The translations under genes and the position numbers were made by a program. Positions 33,361-45,631 of a DNA stretch of 64,000 nucleotides are shown here, piece after piece. Position 1 is the stretch's first letter; each line of letters begins with the position of its first letter. The notes beneath the pieces were generated by a model. The model saw only the letters and a list, made by a program, of their open reading frames with translations. It had not been told where the DNA came from and made no database searches. Where the stretch lies: positions 13,847,842 through 13,911,841 of the forward strand of contig JACTAT010000037.1 of NCBI GenBank assembly GCA_014526335.1. The letters are read 5' to 3'. This stretch comes from Chrysaora quinquecirrha. Taxonomy: Eukaryota > Cnidaria > Scyphozoa > Semaeostomeae > Pelagiidae.

Positions 33361-34630
33361 TTATAGGCGTCTTCTTGTTTGTAGCTGTCTGTAATGTTCG
33401 GGGCGCATATGCTTTGTTCTCCTCAGGGGTCGTTGCAATTCATCAAGCTCTACTCTTGCCGTCCCTTTCTGTGCTTTGTAGAAAAGTATCAGTTTATTTT
33501 CTTTTCTTCTGTCTTGCAAGGACTTCCACTTTAATTCTTTTAGGATGTTAGTCATACTTCCTTCCTCACCATTATGTATGTAATTTCCACAAACAAAGCG
33601 AGCGGCACGTTTCTGGACTCGTTCGAGATTAGCTTGTAGTGTAGTACAGTGACGGTCCCATGCTGATGAGGCGTACTCCAGAATTGGTCTAAGCTCATAT
33701 AGGCTGTTTCCTTGGCATCTTTGGAGCAGTTGTACATGTTTCTCCTCACAAGATCCAGTGTTCGGTTTCCTTTTACTGTAATTTCTTTGATGTGAATATT
33801 CCAACGTAGGTCTAAAGTAATATGTACACCTAAGTATTTGATACAGGAAACTGTTTCCAGTACAGAGTTTTCTAGGCTATATTGGGTGAGGATGCGGTGT
33901 TTAGTTTTTCCTTGTGAGATGCATGATGTTGCATTTTGTAGGTTGGAACCGCATACCCCATTTACGTGCCCATTCTCCTAATGCATTTATGTCTGCTTCC
34001 AGGGGGGGTGCTTCATTGTCGAAAAGACTAGACGTGCTGCCGCCTGGTTTTTCCAAACCCACCCATGTCTACCAATAAATTCTATTAGTCGTGATACCCA
34101 TTTATAGAAGAAGCAACGAAATTTTACACCCATTGGTACCAAAATCACAAAAATTTCAACCCAATTTAAGCACCTAAGGAAACTCTAAATGCGACGAAAA
34201 GGCATTTGCGTTGAAAAACAAAGGCATTTACCCGATTTGCACCATTAAATTGACTCCAAAAACAAAGATTTATCAGGCTTCTCAAAGCAATGCATGTCCA
34301 AAAGTTTTTACTACCCATGTGTAGAGATCCTTTACAAAAAAACCAACCCATATGTAAGGAAATTGTTGCTGAAAATGTGACCCATTCGGGCGGCACGTCT
34401 AGTATACAATGGAAGTACCCCCCGGGTGTCTGTTTGTAGGGCATCACAGTTAGACTTATTGTTTACCAGTCGGTAGCAGACACATTCATCTGCAAATAGT
34501 CTATAATGTCAGATTTAACAGCCGATACAATGTCATTTATGTACAGCGAAAAAAGGGCTGGGACGAGAACTGTACCTTGAGGAACTCCTAAAACTACATT
34601 TGACCATTTGCATTCCGGGTGTTACAGATA
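33361..34630 (-). pseudogene. CR1-like LINE reverse transcriptase fragment, interrupted by a MITE
   Basis: The minus strand near 34500-34620 reads GVPQGTVLVPALFSLYINDI, then LFADECV in place of the usual FADD box. From 33998 down it reads ADINALGEWAREWGMRFQPT, then (33361-33804) LRPILEYASSAWDRH, RVQKRAARFVCGNY and LKWKSLQDRRKENKLILFYK. These are the RT palm and C-terminal blocks of CR1/Jockey-like LINEs. It is 5' truncated at the Penelope-like element and split by the insertion at 33999-34428. Confidence 0.8.
33999..34428. mobile_element. hAT-like MITE nested in the CR1 fragment
   Basis: About 430 bp. Outer ends are G-rich: GGGGGGTGCTTC at left, and the right end reverse complements to CACCCGGGGGGTACTTCC. 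Inverted similarity continues inward through TAGACGTGCTGCCGCC / TAGACGTGCCGCCC. Flanks TCTGCTT (33992-33998) and TCTGTTT (34429-34435) look like a 7-8 bp target duplication with one change. The two halves of the LINE frame resume on either side. Confidence 0.7.
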
Positions 34631-34689
34631 GCCGAGGAATTAGGCCTGCGAGGAATACATTATATTATCACCAGTGAGTTTGATATCCT

Positions 34690-36840
34690 GGTTCAAATTT
34701 TGTTGCAATGAATTCTCTTCTCTTTCCCGTTCACGAAATTGAGAAAAGCAAAGAAAGGAGCAAGGTCAGAAGGTAGAGGGTCTGCAGTAGTCTGGTGATG
34801 ACTATTCTAACTGGCCTCCAATATAACAAGCAACAACAAGATGAACGAAGACATGTGAGAAAATACAACAACCTTCTTGAAAGAAATAACACTACCAATA
34901 ATGACAATTGCATAGAGGTAGACAAAGATCGCTAGATCATTAACCTATCCAGCAAAGATCTCTCATCATCCGAAAGATCTCTTCTGTCCCGAGGTCTGAA
35001 CTTCGGTCTTGCGCCCACTTATATCCCCAAAAAGGATATAATAGCAGAAGTGGAAGGAAAACTAGATTATCTCGAAAAAAACAGATACCATGTCGGTAAA
35101 TGATGGAGCCTGCGTTAGAGCAGAAGTATGCACCATCCTAACGAATTCTGCTCTTCCTAAAGATAACATTTCTAGAAAAGAAAGGAAGGCTTTGAGTGAT
35201 CTAAGGAAAGACAAGAGCATTAAGATCCTATCTGCTGATAAGGGGCGAGCGATTGTACTTCTGAACAGCTCGGACTATATTCAAAAGTGCACCCAGCACG
35301 TTGAGAATGGCCCTTATGAATATCTGAAATGTGATCCAATAAACAAAATTTAAGCGCCAAGGTCTTAAGCTTATTAAAGGCTTACATGACATGAAAACAA
35401 TTTTAGATGTAACATATCGGAAGATTAAACCTTCAGATTCTCATGCTCTGCGTTTCTATGGACTTCCCAAAATACACAAAGAGGTTTTCCCTATCAGACC
35501 TATTGTGTCCTGTAGTGCTACACCACTAGAAAACCTTTCAAAGTATATTGCGGAAATCTTGAAACACTACATCAAGAAAAGGGGACATGCAAAGCACTCA
35601 AAGGAATTCATCAGTAATGTTGAGATAGAAGACGATGAAATGATGATATCTTTCGATGTCACCTCGCTATACACTAACGTGTATCAAAGCAAAAAAAACT
35701 CCCATGCCTGTAGATAAGTTAACTGAAATGATAGAATTTGACTTATCTACCACTTGGTTCTAATTTTATCGGAAATTTATCTTACAAACAGATGGAGTAG
35801 CAATGGAAAAACCTGCCTCTTCTGTTGTTGCTGAGATTTTATGGAAGAAAAAGAATCTGTTGCCTAAGATTCATACATTCAGAAACCAAGGGTATCGGAG
35901 GATATGTAGATGATGTGTGATGAGGGACACGGCGGGAGATTTCACTACAGAGGTAGGGAATGATGGACTGAGAGTCAACGGAATGCAAATAAAAGCCTAA
36001 GCGTACCAGTGTACAGGAAGCCCACTCACACTGACCAATACCTGAATGCGAATTCGCATCACTTAGACAGTGTCAAAAACAGCGTCATATCTTCTCTCTT
36101 CAACAGAGCAAAATCAATCACGAGCAATCTTGATGATCTAGATAACGAGTACAAAAGGATCTCAAGTGTTCTAAAGGCCAATGAATATAAACAAGAAGAT
36201 ATACGCAAGGTCACGAGAAAAATATCAAAGCCCAGACAGAATACTGAGGCTGACAAAGAGGAGCCTAAATGTTCTATGAACCTACCATACATCAGAGGGA
36301 CAAGTGAAAAAATCCGCTGATCTTTGTCTAAACAAAATATAAGGTGTACTTTTTATTCCCTTAATACACTTAAAAAGTCGCTTCAAGACCAAGGCAAAAT
36401 TGACGATCTCGAAAAATCAAACGTGATATACAAAATACCATGTAGAGATTGTCCTAAATCATATATAGGACAATCGAAAAGAGAGACAGGAACTAGGCTC
36501 AAAGAACATAAATCAAATGTGACCCATGGGCGAACTGACAAAAGTGATCTTGCCAATCATTGCTGGACGGAAAATCGCCAGATGGATTGGGATAACATTT
36601 CAGTGATTGATGAGGATAAGAACAGGAAAAACAGACTTGTTAAAGAAAGCATTCACTCCGTTCTATCAACTCCTTGTATCAATCAAGTATCTTACTCAAT
36701 CCCAGAAATCTGGTTGAATAACATCAAAAGTTGCACTGAACGCAATTTTGGCGCCACAAATCTTCAGCGCCGAAAAATTCCCATGCTTCCTCACAGGTCC
36801 GATCAATTTCACACCTTTCGATCCAAACTTTGAAATAAAT
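34690..36840 (+). mobile_element. Decayed Penelope-like retroelement with GIY-YIG endonuclease
   Basis: Plus strand. Around 34940-35040 it reads NLSSKDLSSSERSLLSRGLN and YIPKKD, the N-terminal motif of Penelope-like RTs. At 35090-35720: ILSADKGRAIVLL, YGLPKIHK, RPIVSC and SFDVTSLYTNV (RT palm). Near 35895 YVDDV appears but runs into a stop. At 36009: VYRKPTHTDQYLN. At 36324-36833: VIYKIPCRDCPKSYIGQ followed by TGTRLKEH, the GIY-YIG nuclease core with the expected Arg and Glu/His. Several frameshifts separate the pieces, so the copy is dead. Stop at about 36833. Confidence 0.9.
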
Positions 36841-36930
36841 AGGAAAGAAACCACATTTCTCTTTGCCCGATGATGGGGGACGGATCTCTCCAACTAAAAA
36901 TCAAAGGCTTGTCATGATAAGTAGTGACTA

Positions 36931-38389
36931 TCTCTATATACTAAAATGGTTGTTGCCGTGGAAACCGATTTTGTAATAGTCCGCCTGGGAAGGCCGTGCG
37001 AGCTTTCGACGTGCGATTTTCCCTCGCTTCTGCCGCCTGTGGGGTAGGCGAGCCAAGTTTACTTCGTTTTCCATCTCTGCTAGAGTCTCTGGGGTAACTG
37101 GGGCTAACCCTTCTTTGATCTGCGTCATTGGTGCCTGTTTTAACCATCGCCCGATTGTTTTCTGTAGGAGGATTATCACTGATTCGCAACAAGGCACCGT
37201 AGCACGGTCGGTAAGGGGGCGTGTCTCCTGATCTGCGATGCAGAGTCGAGAGTTCGACTCCCCTCAGGTGGAAATCATTTCCTTTCGATTTTTTTATTTA
37301 TGTTATTTTCGTGTTGGAAATGTTTTCAAAATGCCAAGGAGACGTCTGGTGACTAAAATTTGCTTTTGGTGTAATTTTTAAGTTCGTTACACATAATTTT
37401 TTAACGTGTTTTGTTGTTCCCTTCCATGAATATTAGGACCACTAGGAGAGTATCGTGGGTTCAGCAATACCGCTGTGTGGCCGACTGGATAAATGCTCGC
37501 CTGCAAACCAGAATCTCTGGTGTTCGAATCCCCTCAAGGGCAAATTTTTGGTGTTTTTGTTTTTGTGATTTAAATAGTTTACAAATCTTTTCAATGTCTT
37601 AAAGTCACTTCGGCAAAACTAGAAGGCTTTTCGGAATGACTCAAATCTTTAGATCTACTTTTTCTCATATCTTTTCAATTATAAATTTATTTTCAATTCA
37701 TCTGTGGTCCACAGACTGTGGACACTAACTTTCATTTCAGATGGTTTTTATTTCAATTTTAATTTCATCTTTCATTTTAATTTAAAGTTTTACTGCAGCT
37801 TAAGAATTAAGAGTAATATTAAAATTTATTTCAAATTAAAGATTAATTTCACTTTTACTAACATTAACATTAAGGCCAATACTATTAGGTACCAAATAAA
37901 CGGGAAGTCCAAATAAACGGGGGGGTGGAACATTTTTTAGAAAATTTATTAAACAGGGGTTCTAATAAGGTCCAGGGGTGGGGAAAACTCAAAATCAATA
38001 AACAGGGGACGTTTATTTGGAATCTAAGAGAATGAAGATGAATAAAGTTTGAGATTCACATTATTGCATGTAGCAATTAAGAACAACATTAACATTAATT
38101 TTAAGTTTCAATTTTATTTCAGATTTACATCAAAATTAACATAAAGGTTCAGATTAAGACTAATTTGAAAATAAGCTTCACTTTACAAATTAAGAATAAC
38201 TTTAAGTTTAAGTTCAAAAATGAAAGACTCATACCGAGACCAAGACTAACACGCACTAAGACTAATATTAACTTGGAGTTCAAGATCTAATAAGACAAAG
38301 ATTAAGATTAACATTAACATTAACATTAAGAAGAAGATTAAGATTGAAATTAAGATTCAGATTTTGATCAAGATTAACATTTACATTAA
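36931..38389 (+). mobile_element. Helitron-like unit 1 (5' head, no 3' end)
   Basis: Starts TCTCTATATACTAAAAT after an A. Head, then two tRNA-like A/B-box modules (about 37190-37270 and 37462-37540), then degenerate ATTAAGATTAACATT repeats, running straight into unit 2 without CTAG or a hairpin. About 1.46 kb. Confidence 0.65.
37190..37540 (+). other. Two tRNA-like (pol III A/B-box) modules in Helitron unit 1
   Basis: Module a: TAGCACGGTCGGTAAG and, 33 bases on, GAGTTCGACTCCC (B box). Module b: TGTGGCCGACTGGATAA and GTGTTCGAATCCCC. Both resemble tRNA A and B boxes, but the acceptor ends do not pair well, so intact tRNA genes are not claimed. Same order and spacing (about 265 bp) in unit 2. 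Confidence 0.5.
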
Positions 38390-40119
38390 TCTGTATATAC
38401 TAAAATAGGAATCGGATTAGCGAAAATTTTGTCCCAGCTCATCCTCCCGGGCCGTTGAAGATGCCCTGCTCGGACTTTTTCCACTATCTGCCGTCCGTGG
38501 GGTAGGCGAGCCATCGTCTCTTCGTTTTTCCGTGTCTGCTGTAGTCTCTGGGGTAACTGGGGCGAACCCTTCTTTGATGTGCGTCATTGGTGCCTGTTTT
38601 AACCATTGTCCGATTGTTTTCTGTAGGAGGATTATCACATTATCGCAACAAGGCACTGTAGCACGGTCGGTAAAGCGGCGTGTCTCCTGAGCTGAGATGC
38701 GGAGTTGGGAGTTCGACTCCTCTCAGGGGCAAATCTTTTCCTTTCGAATTTTTTTATTTCTGTTATTTTCGTGTTGGAAATGTTTCCCCAAGGCCGAGGA
38801 GACGTCTGGTAACTAAAATTTGCTTTTGGTTTAATTTTTAAGTTCGTTAGACATATTTTTTAACGTGTTTTGTTGTTCCCTTCCATGAATTTAAAGACCA
38901 CTAGGAGATTATCCCCTGCTAAGCAGTATGGCTGTGTAGCCGAGTGGTTAAATGCTCGCCTGCTACCCATGATGGCTGAAGTTCAAATCCCCTCAAGGGC
39001 AAATTTTTGGTATTTTTGTTTTCGTGATTTAAATAGTCTACAATTCTTTTCAATGTCTTAAAGTCACTTAGACAAAACTAGAAGGCTTTTTGGGATGACT
39101 CGAATTTTTAGATCTATTTTTTCGCATATCTTTTCCATTATAAATTTATTTTCAATTTGGCTTTTTTTCTTTCAATTTTTAATTTCATCTTTGATTTCAA
39201 TTTATTGCAGCTGAAGAATTTAGAATAATATTAAAATTTATTTAAAATTAAAAATTTCTTTCACTTTTACTAATATCAACATAAAGGTCAATACCCTAAA
39301 TGGAGGGTCCAAATAAACGGAGGGGGGATGGGAAATTTTTTCACAAATTTAATAAACAGGGGGGTCCTTTTAAAATCTGGGGTTGGGGGAAATTAATAAA
39401 CGTAGTTTTATCCTTCAAAAAGTGACATTGTTTCTTTGAAAATTAATAAATGGGAGGTCCTAATAAGGTCCGGTGGTGGGGAAAAAACTCAAAATTAATA
39501 AATGGGGGGACACTTATTTGGCATCTAAGAGTATGAAGATGAATTAAGATAATGATAAAGTTTGATATTGACATCATTGCATGTGGTGATAAACAACAAA
39601 ATTAACATTAATGGTAAGATTCAATGTTATTTCAGATTTACATCAAGATTAACATAAAGGTTCAGATGAAGACTGATTTGAAAATGAGCTTCACTTTACA
39701 AGAATAATTTTCAGTTTCAGTTCAAAAATAAAAGGCTGATACTTAGACCAAGACTAACAAAGACTAAGACTAATATTAAGATGTAGTTCAACATTCACTA
39801 AGACTAAGATTAACATTAACATTAAGATTAAGAGTAAGATTAAGATTGAAATTAAGATTATGATTCTGATTAAGATTAATATTTACATTAAGATTGAGGT
39901 TAAGATTCCAGTTTGGGTAGAAGTTAAGATTAAGATTCCATTTAAGTTCAAGACTAAGATTACGACTAGACTAGAATTAAGATTAAGATCAAGATTCTGA
40001 TTAACAGCAAAAATAGCCACCTCTATGCACAGTGCCTTTCAGGTGGAAGTTGTTATTGGCGGAGTTCTTTGGAGGCGGTGGTCCTCATGAGGCGGTGGTC
40101 TTACACGGGCAAGAGCTAG
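38390..40119 (+). mobile_element. Helitron-like unit 2
   Basis: Starts TCTGTATATACTAAAAT and ends GGGCAAGAGCTAG. It has the same order as unit 1: head, two tRNA-like modules (about 38645-38730 and 38928-39000), and TTAAGATTAA-type degenerate repeats. It adds a 3' tail with CCTCATGAGG just upstream of the end. About 1.73 kb. Confidence 0.7.
38645..39001 (+). other. Two tRNA-like (pol III A/B-box) modules in Helitron unit 2
   Basis: Module a: TAGCACGGTCGGTAAAGCGG and GAGTTCGACTCC. Module b: TGTAGCCGAGTGGTTAAATG (a very good A box of the Leu/Ser-like type) and AAGTTCAAATCCCC. Acceptor stems are poor. These could be tRNA-derived SINE heads captured by the Helitron. Confidence 0.5.
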
Positions 40120-42624
40120 TCTACTATACTAAAATAGGAGTGGTCATGGCAACCGATTTTGTCACAGTCACTCCTCCGACGTCGCACGTCCTACGCCTTT
40201 CCCGCTTGCTCTCTGCTCTGCCGCCCGTGGGGTAGGCGAGCCATCGCCCTTCGTTTCTCCCAAATCTGCCGTCGTTTCGGGGGTAATTGGGGCTAACCCT
40301 CCTTTCATCTGCGTCACTGGCGCCAGTCGAAATTGAACAACAATCGCCCGGCAGGCCGAAACTTTATTTGCAGGTTTCAACTAAACTCGTGCCGAAATTC
40401 GTTTCGATTTTTCGTGTTTTCGTTTAGGAACAACGTTTTCTTACGAAATGATTAAAATTGACATTAATTTAACTGTTTTCGAGCTGAAATAACCGTGTTT
40501 TGGTTTTCTGTGCTGCTGGGCGAAGATGATTTCTTTGTGTTTCGTTTCACTGCTTGATTCTTTGGTTTGTTGACAGCTCGATTAAACTTTGTGAAACAAA
40601 GCAAGCCTACTGTGCGTGACCGTGACCCTTGGCACGACTTCCGCCTAAGAGGAAAATATAGTTTGATTTCCATGGAAGTCTCTTTGGGTTTTCTGAAATA
40701 TTTAGTGCAATTACATCAGTGCTTTGGAAGTTCGCTTTACACGGAGCTGGAGTCGTAATTTCGTTTCTAGATTTCAATGAACAAACATGAAAATGGTATG
40801 TTTTTTTGGTATTTTAATTGTACCGTTTTCAAGCTCAATACCAGCTTGAATTTCTCAGTGCGTAGGGGTCTTCCCCCTCTTTCAAGGCAAATATGGTTTC
40901 GTTTTTATGTAAGTCTTTTCGATTTTTACCTCACTAAGTTTATAAGGCGAAAATCGTTTCAACGTTAAGAATAATCAGAATCAATAATACATTTCCGAAA
41001 TATTTAATGCAACTAAAAGGGTGCTTTAGAAGTTTGCTTTTTACGGCGCTGGAGTCAAATTTCTTTCCAAATTTCAATGACCAAACAGGAAAATGGTAAA
41101 AATTTTTTGGTATTCAAATTGAGCCGTTTTCAAGTTCAATATAAGTTCGAATTTCTGTGTGTAGGGATCTCAATTTTATTTCGGTTCGTATTGTTTACAT
41201 CTTCGTTCCGTAAAGCAGCATTCTCTCATCATGCTATCATCGCGTTGAGCGAGGGCATCCAAAAACTTCGTACGAAATTTCTATGAAAACAAAATGATTT
41301 TCCAAGGATTTTCATGAAAACAATCGTATTTCCAGCTAAAGTGTACGAGATTTCCAAGGAGTGAATAACCCCTCCGCATTGAGATGGAACAAGTTTTTTA
41401 ATCAATTTTTTGAGAATAAATAAAGATATTAACAGAGACATAACAAGTTTTTTAACATATTCATGTTCACTCGAGTGGGATATATTGCTTTGTGCAAAGA
41501 CTTTTCTAAGGATCCTCTATGCCATTACCTTATTTCAAAAGGTTATTGAAAACATGAAAGTGCATTTCATGGTTAACAAAGCCCATTCAAACCCAGAGAG
41601 GAAGAATGATGCTATCAAAAACCTGGACAAATGAACTGGTCCAACCGCAACACCAAGGAACAGAACTTAAGAATGGACAAAGGACCTGGACTAAGATCAT
41701 CGACCAGGACCTTGACTGGGACAAAAAAACAACAGGATACAGAAATGAAACTGAAGGAATGGACCAACCAGAATGAATAATTTCAGGACTAAGCAACATT
41801 ATAGTGGACTAAGAACCAAGGAACAGGACTTTAAGTGGAACAGGAAGCAGCACCCTGGACTAAGACTAAATAAGAGAACATTAAGTGGGACTGGGGAACA
41901 GGACCTTTGACTGGAGATGGACCCTGGGAATATGATCAGGACCCATTATCAAGACTTCTTAAGGACCCTGGACTTAGGGCACGGAACAGAACCTTAAGTG
42001 GCAAAAGGGAACAGGACCCCAGACTAAGGACAAGGAACAGGACTTTAAGTGGGACCAGGAAGCAGGACCCTGGACTAAGGCCAAACAAGAGAACCTTTAG
42101 TGGAGCTGGGGAACAGGAAATTTGACTTGAGAGGGACCCTGGGAACACGATCAGGACCCATTATCAAGAATTTATGACCCTGGCCTTAGGCCAAGGAACA
42201 CAACCTTAGGTGGCAACAGGGAACAGGACCCTGGACTAAGGACAAGGAAGAGGAATTTAAGTGGGACCAGGAAGCAGGACCTTGGACTAGGGCCAAACAA
42301 GACAAACTTTAGTGGGGCTGGGGAACAGGACCTTTGACTTGAGAGGGACCCTGGGAACAAGATCAGGACCCATTATAGGATCCGTGATTTAGGCCAAGGA
42401 ACAGAACCTTAAGTGGTAAAAGGTAACAGAAACGTGGACTAAAACAAGAAAAAGGACCTAGGAATAAATTAAGGAACTAAGTAGAGGTTACATCTGGAAA
42501 ATGGAATGACTTCTCTCAATAACTTGACAGCGCTAACTTTATAAGGCGGAGGTTCTCATGAGGCGGAGGTTCTCATGAAGCGGTGGTCCTCATGAGGCGG
42601 TGGTCTTAGACGGGCAAGAGCTAG
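40120..42624 (+). mobile_element. Helitron-like unit 3
   Basis: Starts TCTACTATACTAAAAT directly after the CTAG of unit 2. Internal cargo differs: a ~300-bp tandem segment (about 40765 and 41068: TTTCAATGA-CAAACA-GAAAATGGTA, CCGTTTTCAAG), a degenerate copy of the CGAGGGG MITE, and a ~210-bp G/A-rich minisatellite (41640-42480). The tail (CCTCATGAGGCGGTGGTCTT, CGGGCAAGAGCTAG) matches unit 2. Confidence 0.7.
41640..42480. repeat. G/A-rich minisatellite in Helitron unit 3
   Basis: Higher-order unit of about 210 bp marked by GGACCCTGGGAA-ATGATCAGGACCC (about 41926, 42133 and 42344). It is built of short GGAACAGGACC/TTAAGTGG words. Confidence 0.8.
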
Positions 42625-43689
42625 TCTTATATACTAAAACAGTAAGGGGATTATGACACCATTTTGTCACGCAAACTCCTTTCTTACCGTAGAAGCTACG
42701 GTGCTGGCGCTTGCACCTCAAGTTGCCGCCTGTGGGGTAGGCGTAGAGTTTGAAGTCATTTTTTGCAAACGTGCTCCCGCTTCTAGGGTAATTGGGGCTC
42801 ACCCTTCTTTGATCTAGAATTTCGTGCCATGAAGAACAATGGGTCTGTTGTTTTCACAGCGGGAATAATCCCCTTTCCTAATCCCTCCTCCAATACTGAA
42901 AGACAGGGCAATAGTTCTGTTTTTTACAATCAGCTTTAGCGAAAAAGTCCTTTAGCTATTAGTAATATTCGTTTTGTGTATAACTTCTGTTTGTTTTTAC
43001 GATATTCGAAGGAAAAAATTCTTGGTTTGTTTCTTTTAGCGAACACATTCGGGGACCCTTTCCTTAGCCCTTCCACAGGACTGAAAGGCAGGGCAATAGC
43101 TCTGTTTACAGTCAGCCTTAGCGAGAAAATCCTTTAACTATTCGTATCATTCGTGTAGCTTGGTTGTGTATAATATCTGTTTGTTTTTTCGATTTTCGAA
43201 GGAATACATTCTTGGCTTTTTTGAACGAACACATTCGGGGGCTTGGGCAACAGCTCTTCTTATAAAAATAGTAAAGGCAAAACATGCCCTCATGGCCAAA
43301 GGCTGCGATTGTTCTGTTCAGTAAGCCGAAAAGACAAACAGAACAGAATGCTCGAATTCATATATCCACATTGCATGTCGACCTCACATCACATTGCAAT
43401 TACAAATATTACTTATGCCCGTTTGACATTTCCCTACATTTGACTTGCTGCAAACTTCACGACTTGCTTCGCTGCACGAAACTTTGACATTTCCGTACAT
43501 TTCGATCCCCTTTCCTAATCCCTTCTCTAAAACTGAGAGGCAGGGCAATACATTGCAATTACAAATATTACTTATGCCCCCCTTTTTTTCCGATATTCGA
43601 AGGAAACAATTCTTGGTTCGTTTTTTTGAACGAACACTTTCGGGGATCCTTTCTTTATCCCTTCTCCAGGACTGAAAGGCAGGGCAATA

Positions 43690-43938
43690 CACTTTTTTTT
43701 CCAATAAGCAACTTGACTTTGGTCCAGCCCTCAAGAGTTGCTTAATATATCTAGGATTTCAGCCGTCACAGAATGCCTGGTACCCCCTAAAACCTCTTAT
43801 TTTGGCTCTTTTCTGGCTTCTCAATGTAATTGACAAGTTTGCAAGGATGTACAGTATAAAGAAAGCTATTTCACCAGAAGTTTTAGCACAATCTCAGCCC
43901 TGGTTGCTTATTGAACAGTTGCTTATTGAAAAAAAGTG
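43690..43938. repeat. MITE, CACTTTTTTT family, copy 2, nested in Helitron unit 4
   Basis: 249 bp with inverted ends CACTTTTTTTTCCAATAAGC / CAGTTGCTTATTGAAAAAAAGTG, flanked by TA (43688-43689 and 43939-43940). Tc1/mariner-type nonautonomous element. Related copy at 27953-28193. Confidence 0.75.
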
Positions 43939-45606
43939 TAGCTCTGTTTATAGTCAGCCTTAGCGAAAAAATCCTTCAACTATTCGTATAGCTTGGTTGT
44001 GTATAATTTCTGTTTGTTTTTTCGATTTTCGAAGGAAGAAGTTTTGGTTTTTCTTAAAGAACACATTCGGGGGTTTGGGCAACAGCTCTGCTTATAAAAA
44101 TAGTAAAGGCAAAACATGCCCTCATGGCCAAAGGCTACAATTGTTCTGTTCATTAAGCTGAAAAGACAAACAGAACAGAATGCTCGAATTCAAATATCCA
44201 CATTGCATGTCGATCTCACATCACATTGCAATTACAAATATTACTTATGCCCGTTTGACATTTCCCTACATTTGGCTTGCTGCAGACTTCAAGACTTGCT
44301 TCGCTGCATGAAACTTTGACATTTCTGTACATTTGGACCCCCTTTCCTAATCCCTTCTCTACAACTGAAAGGCACGGCAATACATTGCAATTACAAATAT
44401 TACTTATGCCCGTTTGCTTTTTCGATATTCGAAGGAGAAAATTCTTGGTTCGTTTTTTTGAACGAACACTTTCGGGGACCCTTTCTTTATCCTTTCTCCA
44501 CGACTGAAAGGCAGGGCAATAGCTCTGTTTACAGTCAGCCTTAGCGAAAAAATCTTTTAACTATTCGTATCATTCATATAGCTTGGTTGCGTATAATTTC
44601 TGTTCGTTTTTTCGATTTTCAAAGGAAAACATTCTTGGTTTCTTTCTGAACGAACACATTCGGGGGTTTGGGCAACAGCTCTGCTTATAAAATTAGTAAA
44701 GGCAAAACATGCCCTCATGGCCAAAGGCTACAATTATTGTTCTGCTCATTAAGCTGGAAAGACAAAAAGACAATTCCTCTGCATCAACAGCACTTTCCAG
44801 CCAAAAGGCAACGGCAGAAAATTATTCTTTCAACGTCAACCATTCCACCCATCCTCCACTTTCTCCCACAGCATAGCTCTAGCAGCACCCTATCGGAAAT
44901 ATTCAAGAATGGTTCCTCTAGGATTGCTATTTACGCATTCAAGTACTATAAACAATGGGTGTGCCTCTCTATTTGTTTCTCATCCAACAAACCTTTCCCT
45001 ACACCGACAACAAACTCTTATTCAATGGCAACCGTTTTCTCTATATTCGCCTCCTCTTTTAAATGAATATCATCTATTGTACCTAATATTGTGCCAGACA
45101 TATGCTAACAGATGTGTCTGCAAGAGACATGCACTACCTTCCACTATGACGAAGTGGAATTGATTTATTGCTTCACTGTATCTAGAAGCTTACCTGTGGC
45201 TATGATTGCAACTTACGCATTCAAGTTACTTTCCCATATGCATCATTCCTACTCCCGACATTCTCTTCCATTCCAAACAAAGCAAATCACACTTACCCTT
45301 CTCAACAAATATTACTACCACATACTCCAAACAGAATATCAGTGCAACCTCTCTTTTCAAAGAATAACTGCTCGGCAACTTCTCCCATCTGCGCACAATT
45401 TTCGCAAACCTTCGGGGGACAGGAGGCACTAATCTGAATTCAACCTTCTCATTCAACCCAACTCCCTTTCCTTTATCTCCTTACTCTGCTTTCCCTAAGA
45501 AATATTTTCCACCAATCTCATGTACTTTTCTTCACATTGCACTTCTTCACACATGAGCACTACAAGCTGCACGTCCCATGTGACCCGCGGAGCGCAAAAG
45601 CCCGCG

Positions 45607-45631
45607 CCGAGGCGCGCGCAGCGCGCCTCGG
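45607..45631 (+). terminator. Helitron 3' terminal hairpin
   Basis: Perfect 11-bp stem (45607-45617 with 45621-45631) and a three-base loop, eight bases upstream of CTAG (45640-45643). In Helitrons this structure marks the end of rolling-circle transfer. Confidence 0.8.
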
